A stretch of 64,000 bases of DNA. Origin: Trichosphaerium sp. ATCC 40318. Its lineage: Eukaryota; Discosea; Flabellinia; Trichosidae. Both the position numbers and the translations under genes were made by a program. Below are positions 46,101 to 57,513 of the stretch, in pieces (positions within the stretch are counted from its first letter, which is position 1; every line of letters begins with the position of its first letter). The stretch lies in the NCBI GenBank assembly GCA_038496445.1, contig JALMLS010000179.1, forward strand, positions 310,001 to 374,000. The letters run 5' to 3'. The notes under the pieces were generated by a model. It was not told the DNA's origin and did not search any database. It saw only the letters and a program-made list of their open reading frames with translations.

Positions 46101-48014
46101 CCTGTTTGGGTTTTGTAGTAAAAAGTATGACTTACTCTCTGATCCTGTGAATTCTGTCTTCAATTGCTTGTAATAGTCACCTACGTTACCCCATTGAACG
46201 TTAACTTTTAGTTCAGAACGATGTTCGTTAATGTAGTCCATTATCATATTCATGCTGTTGATTTGTAGATTATACTTATCTTTGTTCACCCATTTAAAAT
46301 CATCACCTTTCATAACGTTAGAAAAACATCAAAGAGTTGTTTCAGCGTAGACCAAAGGTAGTTTTGAGTGAAAAATAAGGAATGCTATAACATAAAAACC
46401 AACTTTCATTTGTACATACCGATAGGGTGTAGTATATTGTTTCCACTCTTGTACATGGTAGCCTTCTTTTTATATTGGTCGACCAAGTTTTTAGCCAAGT
46501 GCTGTAAAGTAAGGTCAGGTATAACGAAACGAAGAAAAACGTTTTTCATTGCAATACGAAATAAAAAATCATACCGGAATATTTGCTGGTGACACTCTAA
46601 CAATAGTATCTCCCCAAGGTGTACGAGATCCAGGCTGATATAGCTGATACTGTGAGCATATTTTTGGATAAGGGCCACATGTATGAGGAACATCGTAATG
46701 ATAAAAAGGCATAATATGTGTGACAATATCATTAGCATTTTTATCAGTTTCATGTTGAGATCGCCAAAGAAACTCAAGTGTTTGTTCCTGTTTTAATTAT
46801 TAGCATTACGTTTGAAACTATAACACTCTAAACAAACATAAAAAGGATTCTTTACGTACTTTAGCAAACTTCTTCTTGAGACTGTAGTGTATTCTAGCAA
46901 TGATATTAGGTTAAACCCACAGTACACGTGTTGAAGAAGGAAAAAAAAAAGACATACCTTTGTCCGAGCATAAATTCTAGACCTGCCAAAGCGTTCAATG
47001 TAGCAATTGTAGGTGATAATCCGAATGGATCAATAGAGTATCCTGCAACTGGTTTATGGTCAAGGTTTTGTTGAACCCAATCTACCCAAAAAGGTTAGTG
47101 ATGTCCCAGGTTTTGTTAAGCGCATTAACGCACCATGTCCTTCAGCAAGTTGCTCTATGATACCCTCGTAATATGTAGAAGCTTCATCAGGCATTACCCA
47201 ACCTCCAGTGAGAACATCAAACTGACCAGTCTTCACAACGCTGAGATAATAACAATGTTTAGTACTTTTGATTGCACACTCACAAAACTTACGCTTTCAT
47301 TTTTTTGCGCATTTCTTCATTTGCTTGCTTCCACCACATGTCAAGGTATACCACCTCAGCCCATACGAACCTATATTTAGGGTTCTTTACAACAGGCGTT
47401 AGTATAAAAGAAAGCGTTGTACTTGAATGCTTGTTGGATGAAAAAATGATGTTCTGCAATTCAAGTTTCGGATGATGACCCTTTTGACAGTACGTACTTC
47501 GTAAAGAGAGTTCACCAAGTTATTGAGAATATGTTTAGTTTGTGCAGAAAAATAAGAATCGAGAGTTTTAACCCAACCTGGATCATTGTGGGAATGCATC
47601 ATCTGATACTGTGAGGCTGTGTATTTAAGCGTATCTGCGTACCACAAAAACGTTCAAAGGATCCTTTTCGGACCATGAAGCGTCATCATAGTTTACTGTA
47701 TACCCTTGGTTCCAAGCACCGCCATCTGGGTCGTCGAATGGCCACGATTGATAAACTTTGTTCATCTGAAGGATGTAAATATGAGTATTGTGTATATTTA
47801 AACTGTTTGGCGTACTTGTATTGGTTTAGGGTTCGTTGCAGGCCTTGGTTTTGGAAAACGGCCTAAAACGCGTATTAATTAACAAACGTTGTATTTTGTA
47901 TTATATAGAGTTGACATATAGTTTTATGCAGCGGGAGATTAAAAACGTGTAAAAAAACGCTAGTGTACCACAACATAGTGCCAAAAGAGCATAAAACACC
48001 CACAGGTGCTTCAT
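43193..48014 (-). CDS. MAN2A: Golgi-type class II alpha-mannosidase (GH38)
   Basis: Glycoside hydrolase family 38 enzyme that trims mannose from N-glycans. Exon 1 (ATG 48014) encodes a hydrophobic start, [16 protein letters not shown]. The catalytic domain follows: [20 protein letters not shown] (zinc-binding His and Asp, about 47600), the tryptophan-rich [10 protein letters not shown] region (about 47190), a [11 protein letters not shown] segment with the nucleophile Asp (about 47030), [15 protein letters not shown] (about 46690), [13 protein letters not shown] (about 46430 and 46290, across an intron) and [11 protein letters not shown] (about 45730). The C-terminal beta domain ends near [16 protein letters not shown] (about 43610). 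It is followed by an unusual acidic tail and two membrane spans ([20 protein letters not shown] and [20 protein letters not shown]) ending at 43193. About fifteen introns. The domain order matches MAN2A enzymes; the C-terminal anchor does not. Confidence 0.9.
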
Positions 48015-48328
48015 GGTGTATTATTTGTAGTCAGTTCAACAGCTACGTTGCTTAATACACTGACTCATTTTGACGTTAAGCAGTTTCTCACCACAGTGGC
48101 AGTATGTCCATTTCAAGGTTTTTTTGCCACAGGGAGTATACCAAGTTTCGTAGTAACAGACAAAGAAAACTCGCACACTTTCGTATCCCACGTGCTGAGT
48201 GCGCGTGCTATGGAATATTTCCTCACATTACAAAGAATGTATGCTATTAAACCATAAACAGCTTGTTGTAAGCGAACAGTGTTGACTTTTAAACTATTCT
48301 CTTCACCTGCCTTATTCAGTGTTTGGTA

Positions 48329-49469
48329 ATGGAAAACACCGCCAGTTCGCAAGCAAGGTCCCCAAGGGGCCCAAGATCAAATAGAACGCCCAACGCTTCG
48401 CCCAGGACAAGCGCGAGAGATACATCAGATGGACTCCAGGCTGATATAACCGAACTGCGTAATATAACCACAAGAATATTGCTCAAGATTGAAAAACGGT
48501 ATGCGCAACTGCAGAGGAAGGAAGCTAGGCAGAGGAAAAACGAAAAGAAGATAGCTAAGTGGGGAAGAGAGAAAATCAAACTAAACGTTGGCGGAAAGAT
48601 GTTTGAAACGATAGTGGCTAATTTGACAAAAGAAAAACCATCTTTGTTTGATTCGCTTCTAAAACTCTGGATAGAGTCAGATGTACGCCATAGAACTCTT
48701 TTTGCGCGTAATTGAGGGTTTTGCAGATAAAATTTGTTGGCGTTACAGTGCAATTCCCGTTTTAGTTAAAACTCGCCTAAATAGTCTGTAGGACACTGAC
48801 GCTCCCTTTTTTATCGACCGTGATCCAGAGTACTTCTCACCTATATTATTCTACCTTCGTCACGACACTTTCTCACCAAGTATTTACACACACTTCGAGC
48901 TACAGCAAATCGCTAATGAAGCAAAATTTTATAAATTATCTGGTCTTGTAGCGAAGCTTCAAAGAGTGACGTCTGCGCCTGTTTTATTCGACTCGAGTCT
49001 CTCTACAGGCTTTAACACATCTAACTCTGGCCTACAAGCGACGAGAAAAGGCACTGGATGGAGTATAGCATTAGCTAAGGACTCATCAAGTAACTGGCAT
49101 GTTAAAGTACTTAAGTGCTTCGGTCATAACGATAGGGTCGGTTTTCTCTTTGAAAAGAAGCTAAACATGGATAATATGCCGTTGATAACACCTTTGGCTA
49201 CATTTGGTGTATATCTAAAGAACAATCAGAACGATGGACCTGTAATCCATTCAGATAAGATAAAACAGGTTAAAATCAACTCAACAGTACCACAACCCAA
49301 TATTGGTTCTATAATAGGTTTTGAACAGACGTCAACAATGCTCTCTGTTTCTGTAGATGGCGCAGAGCTTGGTGTTTGGCGTATACCTAAAAACACTTTT
49401 TTGCTACCTGCTTTTGGTAGCCGTAATCCAGAAGCAAGTGTAATGTTCTACAACAGCGCAAGCGAGTGA
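48329..49469 (+). CDS. KCTD-like BTB (T1) protein with C-terminal SPRY-like domain
   Basis: Probable cullin-3 adaptor. The N-terminus is Ser/Arg/Pro-rich and followed by a basic coil (RILLKIEKRYAQLQRKEARQ). The BTB/T1 domain begins KIKLNVGGKMFETIVANLTK (the family's LNVGG start), crosses an intron (GTACGC donor near 48682, acceptor near 48790), and continues APFFIDRDPEYFSPILFYLR, then the helix ELQQIANEAKFYKLSGLVAK. After it comes a beta-rich domain of about 160 residues, GFNTSNSGLQATRKGTGWSI and LSVSVDGAELGVWRI, suggesting a SPRY or similar substrate-binding fold. Two exons only. The start is the first ATG after the divergent mannosidase gene. Confidence 0.78.
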
Positions 49470-49891
49470 ATACAAACAAACTGATTCATGGCTGTCAAAA
49501 AACAATCCAAATAAAGAAGTCAAAACTGACGCAACTATGACATCATGCAATAACGGAATTAAAACGAGTTCAGAAAAAAACAAAGCATGATGGCTTGTAT
49601 TTTAGTTCGTACTGCAACTAAGACATGTGCAATTAGTTCTTGCGTTTAACAACTATTTATTGCTTTTTTTGGAATATTTGTGTTGTCATTATCGTTGAGA
49701 TTAAATTAGTTTGCAAGATGGAAGCAACTTGCGCTACAACATAGGCGCTGAAACTATCAATTATCAGGTACGGATTGATAATAACACTTACATGGAAGGA
49801 TGATAGATTCCGAGATAGGATCGTTTATGCTGCCGCTTAATATATCAACATTTAAGCGCACCAATGACATTTAACAGATATTAGCCTCATA
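49470..49891. other. Intergenic region
   Basis: No gene seen; contains the 3' end of the BTB gene and the PRA1 promoter. Confidence 0.45.
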
Positions 49892-50759
49892 ATGGAAGAT
49901 TTTAAGGCGTTCATTGTTTCCCGTTTAAAACTAAGACCGTGGCCTGAAGTGTTTGACTTTAATTCGCTCAAAGTACCCTATCCTCCCTATTTAAACACTA
50001 GCCCATGTATTAAAACATATTAGGTACCCGCTGGCGTCGATAATCTTTTTGAACGTGCAGAGTACAATTTACGTTACTTTCTTGCCAACTATGTCGCTTT
50101 TATAAGCGTTGTAACGATTTTATATGGATTGTACGTAGTTTTACAATATAAACTAATTTGAAGCGTAAACGTATGCCTAAAGCTTCTTATACGCACCGAA
50201 GCTTTCTTGATAACCCAGGCATTATTTGAAACTAACACGTCATTAGTTTTCACTATCCGGCACTATTAGTTGGTCTAGGCACATGGGTGGCAGGTGTAAC
50301 AGGTAAAAACAACATAGATAGCTCATAGAGACAGATTAGTAATCAAGTTGATTGATAGGTGTCACAATGACGCTAGACCAAGCTGTCGTCATTAGCGGCA
50401 GTACTGTAGATCCAAACACTAGATATCTTGCAGCTATAGTTGGTACGCTTTATCAATCAGATCATTTTGAAGCCTAAAATATCGCTGTGAAAAAAAAAAG
50501 TACTTTCTGCTTAACTTTTTTTGTAGCTGGGTTTTTAGTACATTGGATTACAGGAAGTATACTTCAATTATTAATTAGTATTTTAATAGGGTTAGTAGGT
50601 ACGTACAAGCTACTACTAAAGTGTTGGCGCTTTACTAAACTTTTTTTTTAAGCTGTTTTGATGCACGCTTCATTCTTAAAGAGAGGATGGAAGAAACGCG
50701 CAAAATATACAAAGGATGGACTTGTCAATGCTTTTAAAGAAGAGCTCAAGATTCGCTAA
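49892..50759 (+). CDS. PRA1/Yip3-family prenylated Rab acceptor
   Basis: Integral membrane protein of the early secretory pathway that binds prenylated Rabs. ATG 49892 starts MEDFKAFIVSRLKLRPWPEV, with the family's L-R-P-W-x-E motif. The second exon reads FERAEYNLRYFLANYVAFIS, matching R-x-x-x-NL-YF-x-NY. Further short exons give hydrophobic pairs (HYPALLVGLGTWVAGVTG; FLVHWITGSILQLLISILIG) and a basic C-terminus (FLKRGWKKRAKYTKDGL) ending at 50759. Seven or so exons, introns 45-100 nt. Length (about 150 aa) fits the family. Confidence 0.83.
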
Positions 50760-51903
50760 ACAAAAACCACTTTATTAAAGTTTTATTGTACACATTTGAT
50801 TTACTGTTAGTATTTTCGTCATACATTTTCGTTTTCTGGATTGTAACCTTTTGAAAATGATATCATTCAGACACAAAATATTGTAAATTACGCATATAAA
50901 CAACAGGCGTGCACAGAACAATAGTTCAGGATCCTTAAAAGGATCAATAAAAGAATACAAAACTACTTTAAGCTGTCTTTTCATTTAAATAAAAAGTACA
51001 CTTACACTCCACTCTAAGTTGCTCTTCTCAATTTGAGTTATGTGCTAAGGTATCAAAGAAAAGTGAACCCGCAAAAAAGAATAAAAATATTGTAGTAGGA
51101 TCATCACACCGAAGAGAAATCTCATGTATTTCTATCCATCAAGCGAACTTGTGGTGTGACTTTTCTAAGCCTTCCTACTTTTGACTACGTGTAGCTACTC
51201 TACATACTGGTGTCCAGACCTGCGGCTGCATAGGTTATGTGCAACCAATCTTGTTATCACAGCAACCCCTACTACAGAGAGCTAGATATATGACAGTGTA
51301 AGGGTCATATTTTTTCGGAATACAAATTTTGGGAAATCGACATTGTCAATTTCAGGTTATTTGCAACCTATCTAACTTCTGATGGTATTCAATATTGACA
51401 GTTTAGTTTTTGTACACTAGAAATCGCCCTCAGAAAAAATTATGGGTAAGGCAAATACCTTCGCAATGCTGTATATGACACTGGCAAGAAGTTTCAGCGT
51501 GTTCAGTGTTGCATGGTGCTCAAAAATCAATCATAAAAAAACCAAAATCACTCAGATTTTAGCGTAATGACCCTTCTGTAACGAGTGAATGCTATATTGC
51601 GTTGAAACAACAAAATCTTGTTGCACACGAATTTCGATAATTTTATATCAATATCAATCATCAATGATTTCAGACTTAAACCGCAAAACTTCAACTTAAC
51701 ACAAAAAATACAAGAGCGCGTTTCTGATACCCATCATAGCCTTTTTAGTGTTCATACAACGCCATAGCATAATTATTCAAGGAAATCCTGTTTTCGAATT
51801 TGGTTGCAAAAGTCTAGATTGAAATAACTATTTTATTACGGGCAAATATAATCATTATTTCACGTCTCAATACGCACTCACAACAGCTCATAAATATATT
51901 CAA
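50760..51903. other. Intergenic region, about 1.1 kb
   Basis: The longest gene-poor stretch of the window. A 69-codon minus-strand frame (50775-50984) has an ATG and a hydrophobic stretch but no family signal. The rest is AT-rich with no tRNA, repeat array or SECIS-like fold found. Confidence 0.45.
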
Positions 51904-52311
51904 ATGCTTCAAACAATTCTACGCCTGTTTGGTTTGTCACACGTCAAAAACTTTTCGAAAACGCATAAAAAAAGCGTCAAAGATAACGAAACGCGTCTAC
52001 AACGACGAGAGGACTATATAAGACAGATACAAACACTACACTGGCACTTTGTACCAGATGTGGCTAAACACTACAACACGCTCACAACACTACTGTTACC
52101 CCACATGGTGGCATCAGCAGATGAGAATGGAGAGTTTACGCTTGACGGTCCAGAACACTTGATCAAAGCTGCTTATATTGCTATTACCCGCGACGGTCCA
52201 TTCCCTCCTCCATCAATGTTTCCAACAAGTTCCAGACAAGCCTACATTGAATATACGTACACATTTAACATAACCTTTAACTCACAACAAAGAGTGCAAC
52301 GTCGATTATGA
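51904..52311 (+). CDS. Hypothetical protein
   Basis: A 135-aa single-exon frame from an ATG. It has an amphipathic/basic N-terminus (MLQTILRLFGLSHVKNFSKT), a helix (LQRREDYIRQIQTLHWHFVP) and a compact segment (GEFTLDGPEHLIKAAYIAIT). A GTACAC site near 52257 could end the exon. No family recognised. Confidence 0.4.
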   Translation: MLQTILRLFGLSHVKNFSKTHKKSVKDNETRLQRREDYIRQIQTLHWHFVPDVAKHYNTLTTLLLPHMVASADENGEFTLDGPEHLIKAAYIAITRDGPFPPPSMFPTSSRQAYIEYTYTFNITFNSQQRVQRRL

Positions 52312-52752
52312 CGTATGAAAAATAGATCAATAAAAATCAATCATACCAAATTATCAATCATTTTTGTTTTTGTACAAAAGTTGAATAGGCCACGTATAGC
52401 ATGAAAATAAGTTTTGGTGAGTTAATTGGTCCTCCTACCAGACTTGAATGTAAATCCTCATATAAACGCCGTGGATGCTTCTTTGCGCGTAGAAAAGGCG
52501 ATTTAGTGTAGAGAAAGTCGTTTGCTGTACTGTACAAGAATGACATAAATCCAATTTTTGCTGCTAGTTTTCACCCATCTTAACGCTTCAATACAACGGT
52601 GTCGGAGAGTGCTTTCAATCGCATGCTAAGCGAATACAGAAATCTCGTAAAAAAAATGATATTTTTGGGATGTTGACACGAGTACATCTTCAATCACCTT
52701 GAATCCTTTTTATAATACATTTGTGATTTTATTTCTTACAGCGTTTGTGTCC

Positions 52753-52824
52753 GCAATATGTTTTTATCAATCCTGTCACACCTTTCTAGATAAGGTTTCT
52801 TGACAGTAAATCATCTAACATTGC
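52753..52824 (-). promoter_or_regulatory. SECIS element (type II-like) in the 3' region of the MsrA gene
   Basis: An RNA stem-loop that recodes UGA as selenocysteine. Read on the minus strand: lower helix GCAAU (52824-52820) with AUUGC (52757-52753), extended by GUU/AAC. The quartet strand AUGA is at 52814-52811 and its partner UGA lies within 52769-52766. Exactly 12 nt separate AUGA from the unpaired AA at 52798-52797, within the 10-13 nt typical of SECIS elements. The helix CUGUCA/UGACAG lies between the quartet and the AA bulge, and an apical mini-helix ACCUU/AAGGU makes it type II. G-A and A-G pairs of the quartet align across the helix. It lies about 410 nt past the MsrA stop codon on the same strand. 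Confidence 0.8.
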
Positions 52825-53234
52825 AAAAAGCATTCACTGTTTTTCTTTGTTATACAATTCAGTCAGTCAGAAGAGCGAACCAACTTTTTTACTTTGTGGG
52901 GCATCTTTAGCTCAAAGATTTCTTTCTGAAGATAATCCTTATCGGCGTATTCGTCGCAAAAACCTGAGGCTAATCTAAAAAAAGTCTTAGAAACCGAAAC
53001 AATCACGTGTATTTTGAGTGAAGTTTTTTTATATTTCAAACAAAAGTTAAGGATGTTGTCATCCCTTGCTTATGCTTTGTTTGTTTATTATTATATTAAT
53101 ACATACCCATTTAATTTACATGCGAGTGGAGACAAAACCATTTGTCTATCGCTCAAACCAGCTGCGGAATACATTTTTTTATTTCCTCTGTTTTAAACCA
53201 ATTAGTTCGGATTCTTTTTATGTTTCACTATTAG

Positions 53235-53969
53235 TTACCTTAAGTAATATTTTTGGTGGTAGGGCTCAGCATGAGTCCACAGTTTTGATTTTTCAATGTC
53301 AGTATAAATTTTCTTGCCAAGCGCTTTCTAAGTTTTGGTTGTTAGCTTTGAAACAATAAAACCGTTCAGTGTACCTGACGCTCTTTCTTTGACTTTTTGG
53401 CAATCTCTTTTTGCTCAGCGTTGTGATAGTATATAGCAGATCTATATTGACGCCCTCTTGGATATGAAGCAGTATGTGTTTGCCAAAAAATTTCGAGTAG
53501 CTTTGAGTACGATGTCTACAAAACAAGTAAGTTTCTTTTTGTTACTTTTTATCAAAAAAAAAGAGAAGGACAAAAAAAAAACAATCACATACAACGTTTG
53601 TGTCATACTCAATTCTAATAGACTCAGTATGGTCTCCCATAGTTCTGTAAGATGGATTTGCCATGTTACCACCTGTGTAGCTGCGAGAAATGTGAGCTTT
53701 TATATTTTGATCTAAAAGAGTTACATACCCAACAGTTGTCGTGACTACGCCCGGAACGCAACCAAAGATAGCGTCCGGGGTCCAAAATCAACCTAAAATA
53801 GGTAAGCGGGTATCTTTGAAGTATTGTCCGCATTCTTCCGTTAAAAGCGAGTGTCAAATGCTTTAGGCCCATGTTGGTACGTACCAGTAGCGAAAGAGCA
53901 AACTTCAATGTCCATTGGCTTCTTAACCTTATAGGACTTGGATCGCTTAAGATTAGTCGACGATCTCAT
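53235..53969 (-). CDS. MSRA: Selenocysteine-containing peptide-methionine sulfoxide reductase A
   Basis: Reduces methionine-S-sulfoxide in proteins. Five exons by GT-AG junctions: 53885-53969, 53729-53792, 53593-53680, 53375-53515 and 53235-53327, giving 156 residues. Exon 1 ends EVCSFATG; exon 2 then reads UGA, FWTPDAIFGCVPGVVTTTV, so residue 30 sits in G-U-F-W where MsrA has the catalytic G-C-F-W Cys. Exon 3: GYTGGNMANPSYRTMGDHTE then SIRIEYDTNV, the family's GYtGG-nPsY-x-H-E-x-v-yD. Exon 4 has SKLLEIFWQTHTASYPRGRQ and YRSAIYYHNAEQ. Exon 5 ends HAEPYHQKYYLR with TAA. All phases agree (85, 64, 88, 141, 93 nt). The start is the ATG at 53969; a shorter one lies at residue 19. A second Cys (FGC, residue 39) could resolve the selenenic acid. 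Confidence 0.88.
53788..53790 (-). other. In-frame UGA predicted to encode selenocysteine (residue 30 of MsrA)
   Basis: The minus strand across the exon 1-exon 2 junction reads G|GT TGA TTT TGG, giving Gly-UGA-Phe-Trp. It is the only stop codon in the spliced frame before the terminal TAA and falls exactly on the catalytic cysteine. TGA is used as an ordinary stop elsewhere in the window, so it is not globally reassigned. Recoding is supported by the SECIS-like element downstream. Confidence 0.85.
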
Positions 53970-54435
53970 ACCTTAGTTGTGTTTATGATAGTTGTAAAGT
54001 GAAATAACGTCAAAAACATGACTTATGGCGGACAAATGGTCTAACTTAACCTTGACGTCAAATAGCGAACGAAAACTGCTGTTTCGTTGTCCCTTCCCAT
54101 AATATCCACTAGGTACTCATATGAAATGATGTCATCCATACTCGCACACTTCACTAATCGAGTCTTTCGAGAAAATAACGACACTTCTTTAATCTTTTTT
54201 TCTGTTGAGTATTTCTTCCAAAAGTCTCCTAACATGATGGTTCGCTGTTTGTTTTATTTACAAGTCCAAAAAGACATTTATCGATACTTCGTAGTACCAA
54301 GAGAAAAGTAGAGGGTATTTACAAAACGGAAGTACCAACGCCGCTACACGTCGCGTGACGCACTTCGAAAAAATACTACGCGTAGCTAGGCAACAAAGTT
54401 TGTTTCTGGTGACATTATACTGCGGTTCTTTTGAG

Positions 54436-56897
54436 CTACAAGGAAGTTAGGTGCACAAAGTTCCAATGTGCATCTAGCGTACATGTCATAGATGCTACTA
54501 TATCGTCTGGGAGATGTAATAAAGGTAACTGCGTAGTAGGTAGCTGCAAATCAGTGCAGTAATGATTTATAGTTGCCGCTAGTTCTCCAGTACTTCCGTT
54601 CCACCTACAAGAGTCTCATTAGTCCTAACCCTAACAAAGCCTTTTCATGTTTACCAAAATGGTACGGGAACAAGTGTTAGCCCTGCGCAAGATGTTAACA
54701 AGGGGGTGATAACATAACAAAAAATGCGTTACCTGATGCTTTACAGTGTACTTTTTTCTCAGTGTCTGATGCCTCGTATACTGTTGTTGGACTATTATAC
54801 GGTAGCACAGAATGATAGTGATGTTCTCCTATTGTAAGTATGAATAACTGAGGAAAAAGGTTCAAGTACCTTGATACTCAAAGGCGATATTGTGCTGAGG
54901 AAGGAAAATGTCAATTGTTAACCTTGCGCCAGTCTCAAATTGAACACCGATGCAGTGTTCCTCTTCAACCCGTAGACCAGGAAAAATGAGCTTTATCGCG
55001 TGTAATAATGCTCTTATTTAATACTAGTTAGATACGATAACTGAGGCAACAACGAAATGACAAAATAAAGAAATATTATTTTTTGATTAAAAAGCACATA
55101 CTGTTGATTAGCGCGCTTAGCTGTTACAGCAAATGCTTTCCATTTCCATGAGAAATCAGGGTAAATTCTCTTTAATATTTTTGGAAAGTAAGTGAGTAAC
55201 CCACGGCCACCCATATTCTGGAAGTGTTCATCAGAGACACGATACCTATTAATAATTTGAAAAAAAAGACAGAAAAAAAGAAGAAAAAGCGTGAGATTGC
55301 CATAGAAAATAGGAAAAAAAAAAATAGCTAATATTTTTCAGACAGTCTATTTACCATTGCTCAGGTGATTGTATAACATATTTCTTAGCAACATTTTCTA
55401 AAAAAGTTATCTGATTTGTGTACTCTTTCCAGTATCCTCTAGGTCGCATTGGTTTGCTAAGTAGGACTAATTAGCATTTGTACGCTTTTCAAAAAACCAA
55501 GTACATCGACCATTTGTAATTAGGATACAGAGATTTTAAGGTTTCCTCTTTTGTGTTGTTATTCCTAACGTAAATAAAAAATTAACTACTCCAAACCTTC
55601 ATTTTTTTGTAAAACCTCACAACGCACCAGTAAAATACTTGTGATCCACCATATGCTTTCATATCATCTGTTACTATATCCTCCCATTCGTCAAATGTAT
55701 GTATTTCGAGTTTTTCACCAATACGCTCGAATTGAGCTCTTTGATTGTTTATATCTCGCCAATATCCACTTGGCATAGAAACTCTTGTTTAAGGGCCGTC
55801 AATATATTTATTTTTGAACAGATTACTCACCTGAATTCATTGATATCCCAATCATATTCATTGTATATAGTACGCACCATATCCCTAATAATCATTCCGT
55901 ACCTAAACTTCATCAAAAAAACTTTACAATTTATGTTTTTTTCATGACAAATTATCTCAGAGAGAACTACGTACTTGCGCAACACATGAGCTCCTCCCTT
56001 ATTTATAATCTGTTTGTGACTTATTTTATACCATGAATCAAAGGTCATGATTCTTAGTTTCTCTGCTACCCGTTCAATGTACTTTTTTTGATTTTCAACC
56101 AAAAACTTTGGTACTTTCTTTCTACTCACAATCAGCAGCTCATGAAAAAACATTTTTTGTCGTACACTGGTTTATCACGTGACCAATCATTTTCGGGATA
56201 TACAAACTTAAGTACACTGATCAAATCACCAAACCTTTACTTGTATCAACAAAACGCTTAAGGCCTAACAACGGCATACTTGCTCAAAATTTTTGAACCA
56301 CCTGCCTTAATAATATCAAAGGCGTCACATCGTAGCCAGTCATCTGGAACGAATACACGTAATTCCTCAGCCATGGCTTCAAATTGCTGAAGATAAGAAA
56401 CTTCTTCCTCCCAATCGAACTGAGGAAACACTTCACGCAGAACATCTATGACTTCAACTGTATTTCTATGGTTGATCTTTTAGCATCAAGAAAAAACGCC
56501 ATTAAGCTTCTTCACATACCCTGGAGGACCTCCAAGAGTAGAGACACGGACACGAGCTATGCTCCACCAATCCTTTGCAATCTTTATGTTTGATTCAAGA
56601 GCAACCTTGTCTAACCACTGCATTTTAAATGCTAGGTTGTCATTGAACTTGTATCGAGCCCATTCATGTTTTGGGTAAGCAAAAGCCATCACTTCTGGCA
56701 AAGAACCATGTCTTTGACATGGTAAGTATTACATTATTGATGCAATTTGTACGTTGCCATTAGTGCGCGACCGTCTGTCCGTTTAAAGTCTGCGGGTGTA
56801 ACTTTGTACCATTCATCTAGAACTTTAACGTTCAGATGTCTTGAAATATCATTTAGTAGCGTCAAAGCATCGCATGGCTGAGAATGGCACCAGCGAA
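54436..56897 (-). CDS. Repeat protein with W/GG modules and C-terminal endonuclease-like domain (5' end unresolved)
   Basis: A family of unknown function. About six degenerate modules of 60-80 residues share a helix, a Trp and a Gly-Gly: LNVKVLDEWYKVTPADF (about 56830), NIKIAKDWWSIARVRVSTLG (about 56560), LRVFVPDDWLRCDAFDIIKA (about 56330), LRIMTFDSWYKISHKQIINK then GGAHVL (about 56050), LEIHTFDEWEDIVTDDMKAY then GGSQV (about 55680), and VSDEHFQNMGGRGLLTYFPK (about 55200). The last exons resemble small restriction-like nuclease folds: LTIDIFLPQHNIAFEYQGEH then HYHSVL (about 54900-54830), followed by LTLVPVPFW and ELAATINHYCTDLQLP. The D-x-F ... E-Y-Q-G pattern provides acidic residues and a Gln. 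Stop TAG at 54436-54438. Exons upstream of 56897 were not found. Confidence 0.6.
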
Positions 56898-57513
56898 CTG
56901 TAATACGGCTTTGTTATGTGTTAATAAGGCACTGGGGCGTAGTGACGCACAGTGTAGATCGACTAGTACCAAACTGTCGTGTACAATGAAACGCATTTTG
57001 TAACGTCGCTAAAATCACTTAGATGGTCCAAATAGTACTCAAGGCGCGTATAGAGCGCGTACGTTTGTATCTAAATGTTGTGCGCATACAATGACGCAGG
57101 ATGATTTATTTCTCGTATTTATTCCAAATGTATTTCATTGTTACGTTATACAGCCTCTGGCCAAGCAAATGGTACTGAAAAAGATGACAGTGACTTAAAA
57201 ATCCAAAATAAGTTTTATTGACTTGCGCTTGGCATACACGGCTGACGCAGCCACGCTCGTTTGCATAAAAGATGAAGAGAAAGCAGTCCACCGCACCAAC
57301 CGCCCACGACGCCAAACGAAGGCGTCTCTATAAGAGCGTATGTTTTACACCCCTGTGAGAGTATTAACAAGCAATAGAGTGCTACAGAAAGTTTACGCGC
57401 CACTCTTAGCGCCACACCTCTTCAAGCATTACAATTTGGTCACTATTTAAAGAAAATAGGCAAATTAGACGTACGTTAATAAAATTGTAGTTACCTTTTT
57501 AATTTTCAAACAG

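Noticed and set aside
53041-53070. AUGA at about 53060 (minus strand) as an alternative SECIS core
   Set aside because: It sits in a small perfect hairpin (GGATG/CATCC) and has no matching UGA strand or AA bulge at the right distance.
54041-54235. 64-aa minus-strand ORF just upstream of MsrA
   Set aside because: It has an ATG, but splicing it to MsrA exon 1 gives a stop in every phase tried and it shows no family motif; probably 5' flanking sequence.
54600-54640. Telomere-like CCTAACCCTAAC
   Set aside because: Only two partial units, inside an intron of the repeat-nuclease gene; not a telomeric array.
57106-57415. Minus-strand frames resembling a short secreted protein
   Set aside because: The longer frame begins with GTG, not ATG, the two frames overlap out of phase, and no short intron of credible size joins them.
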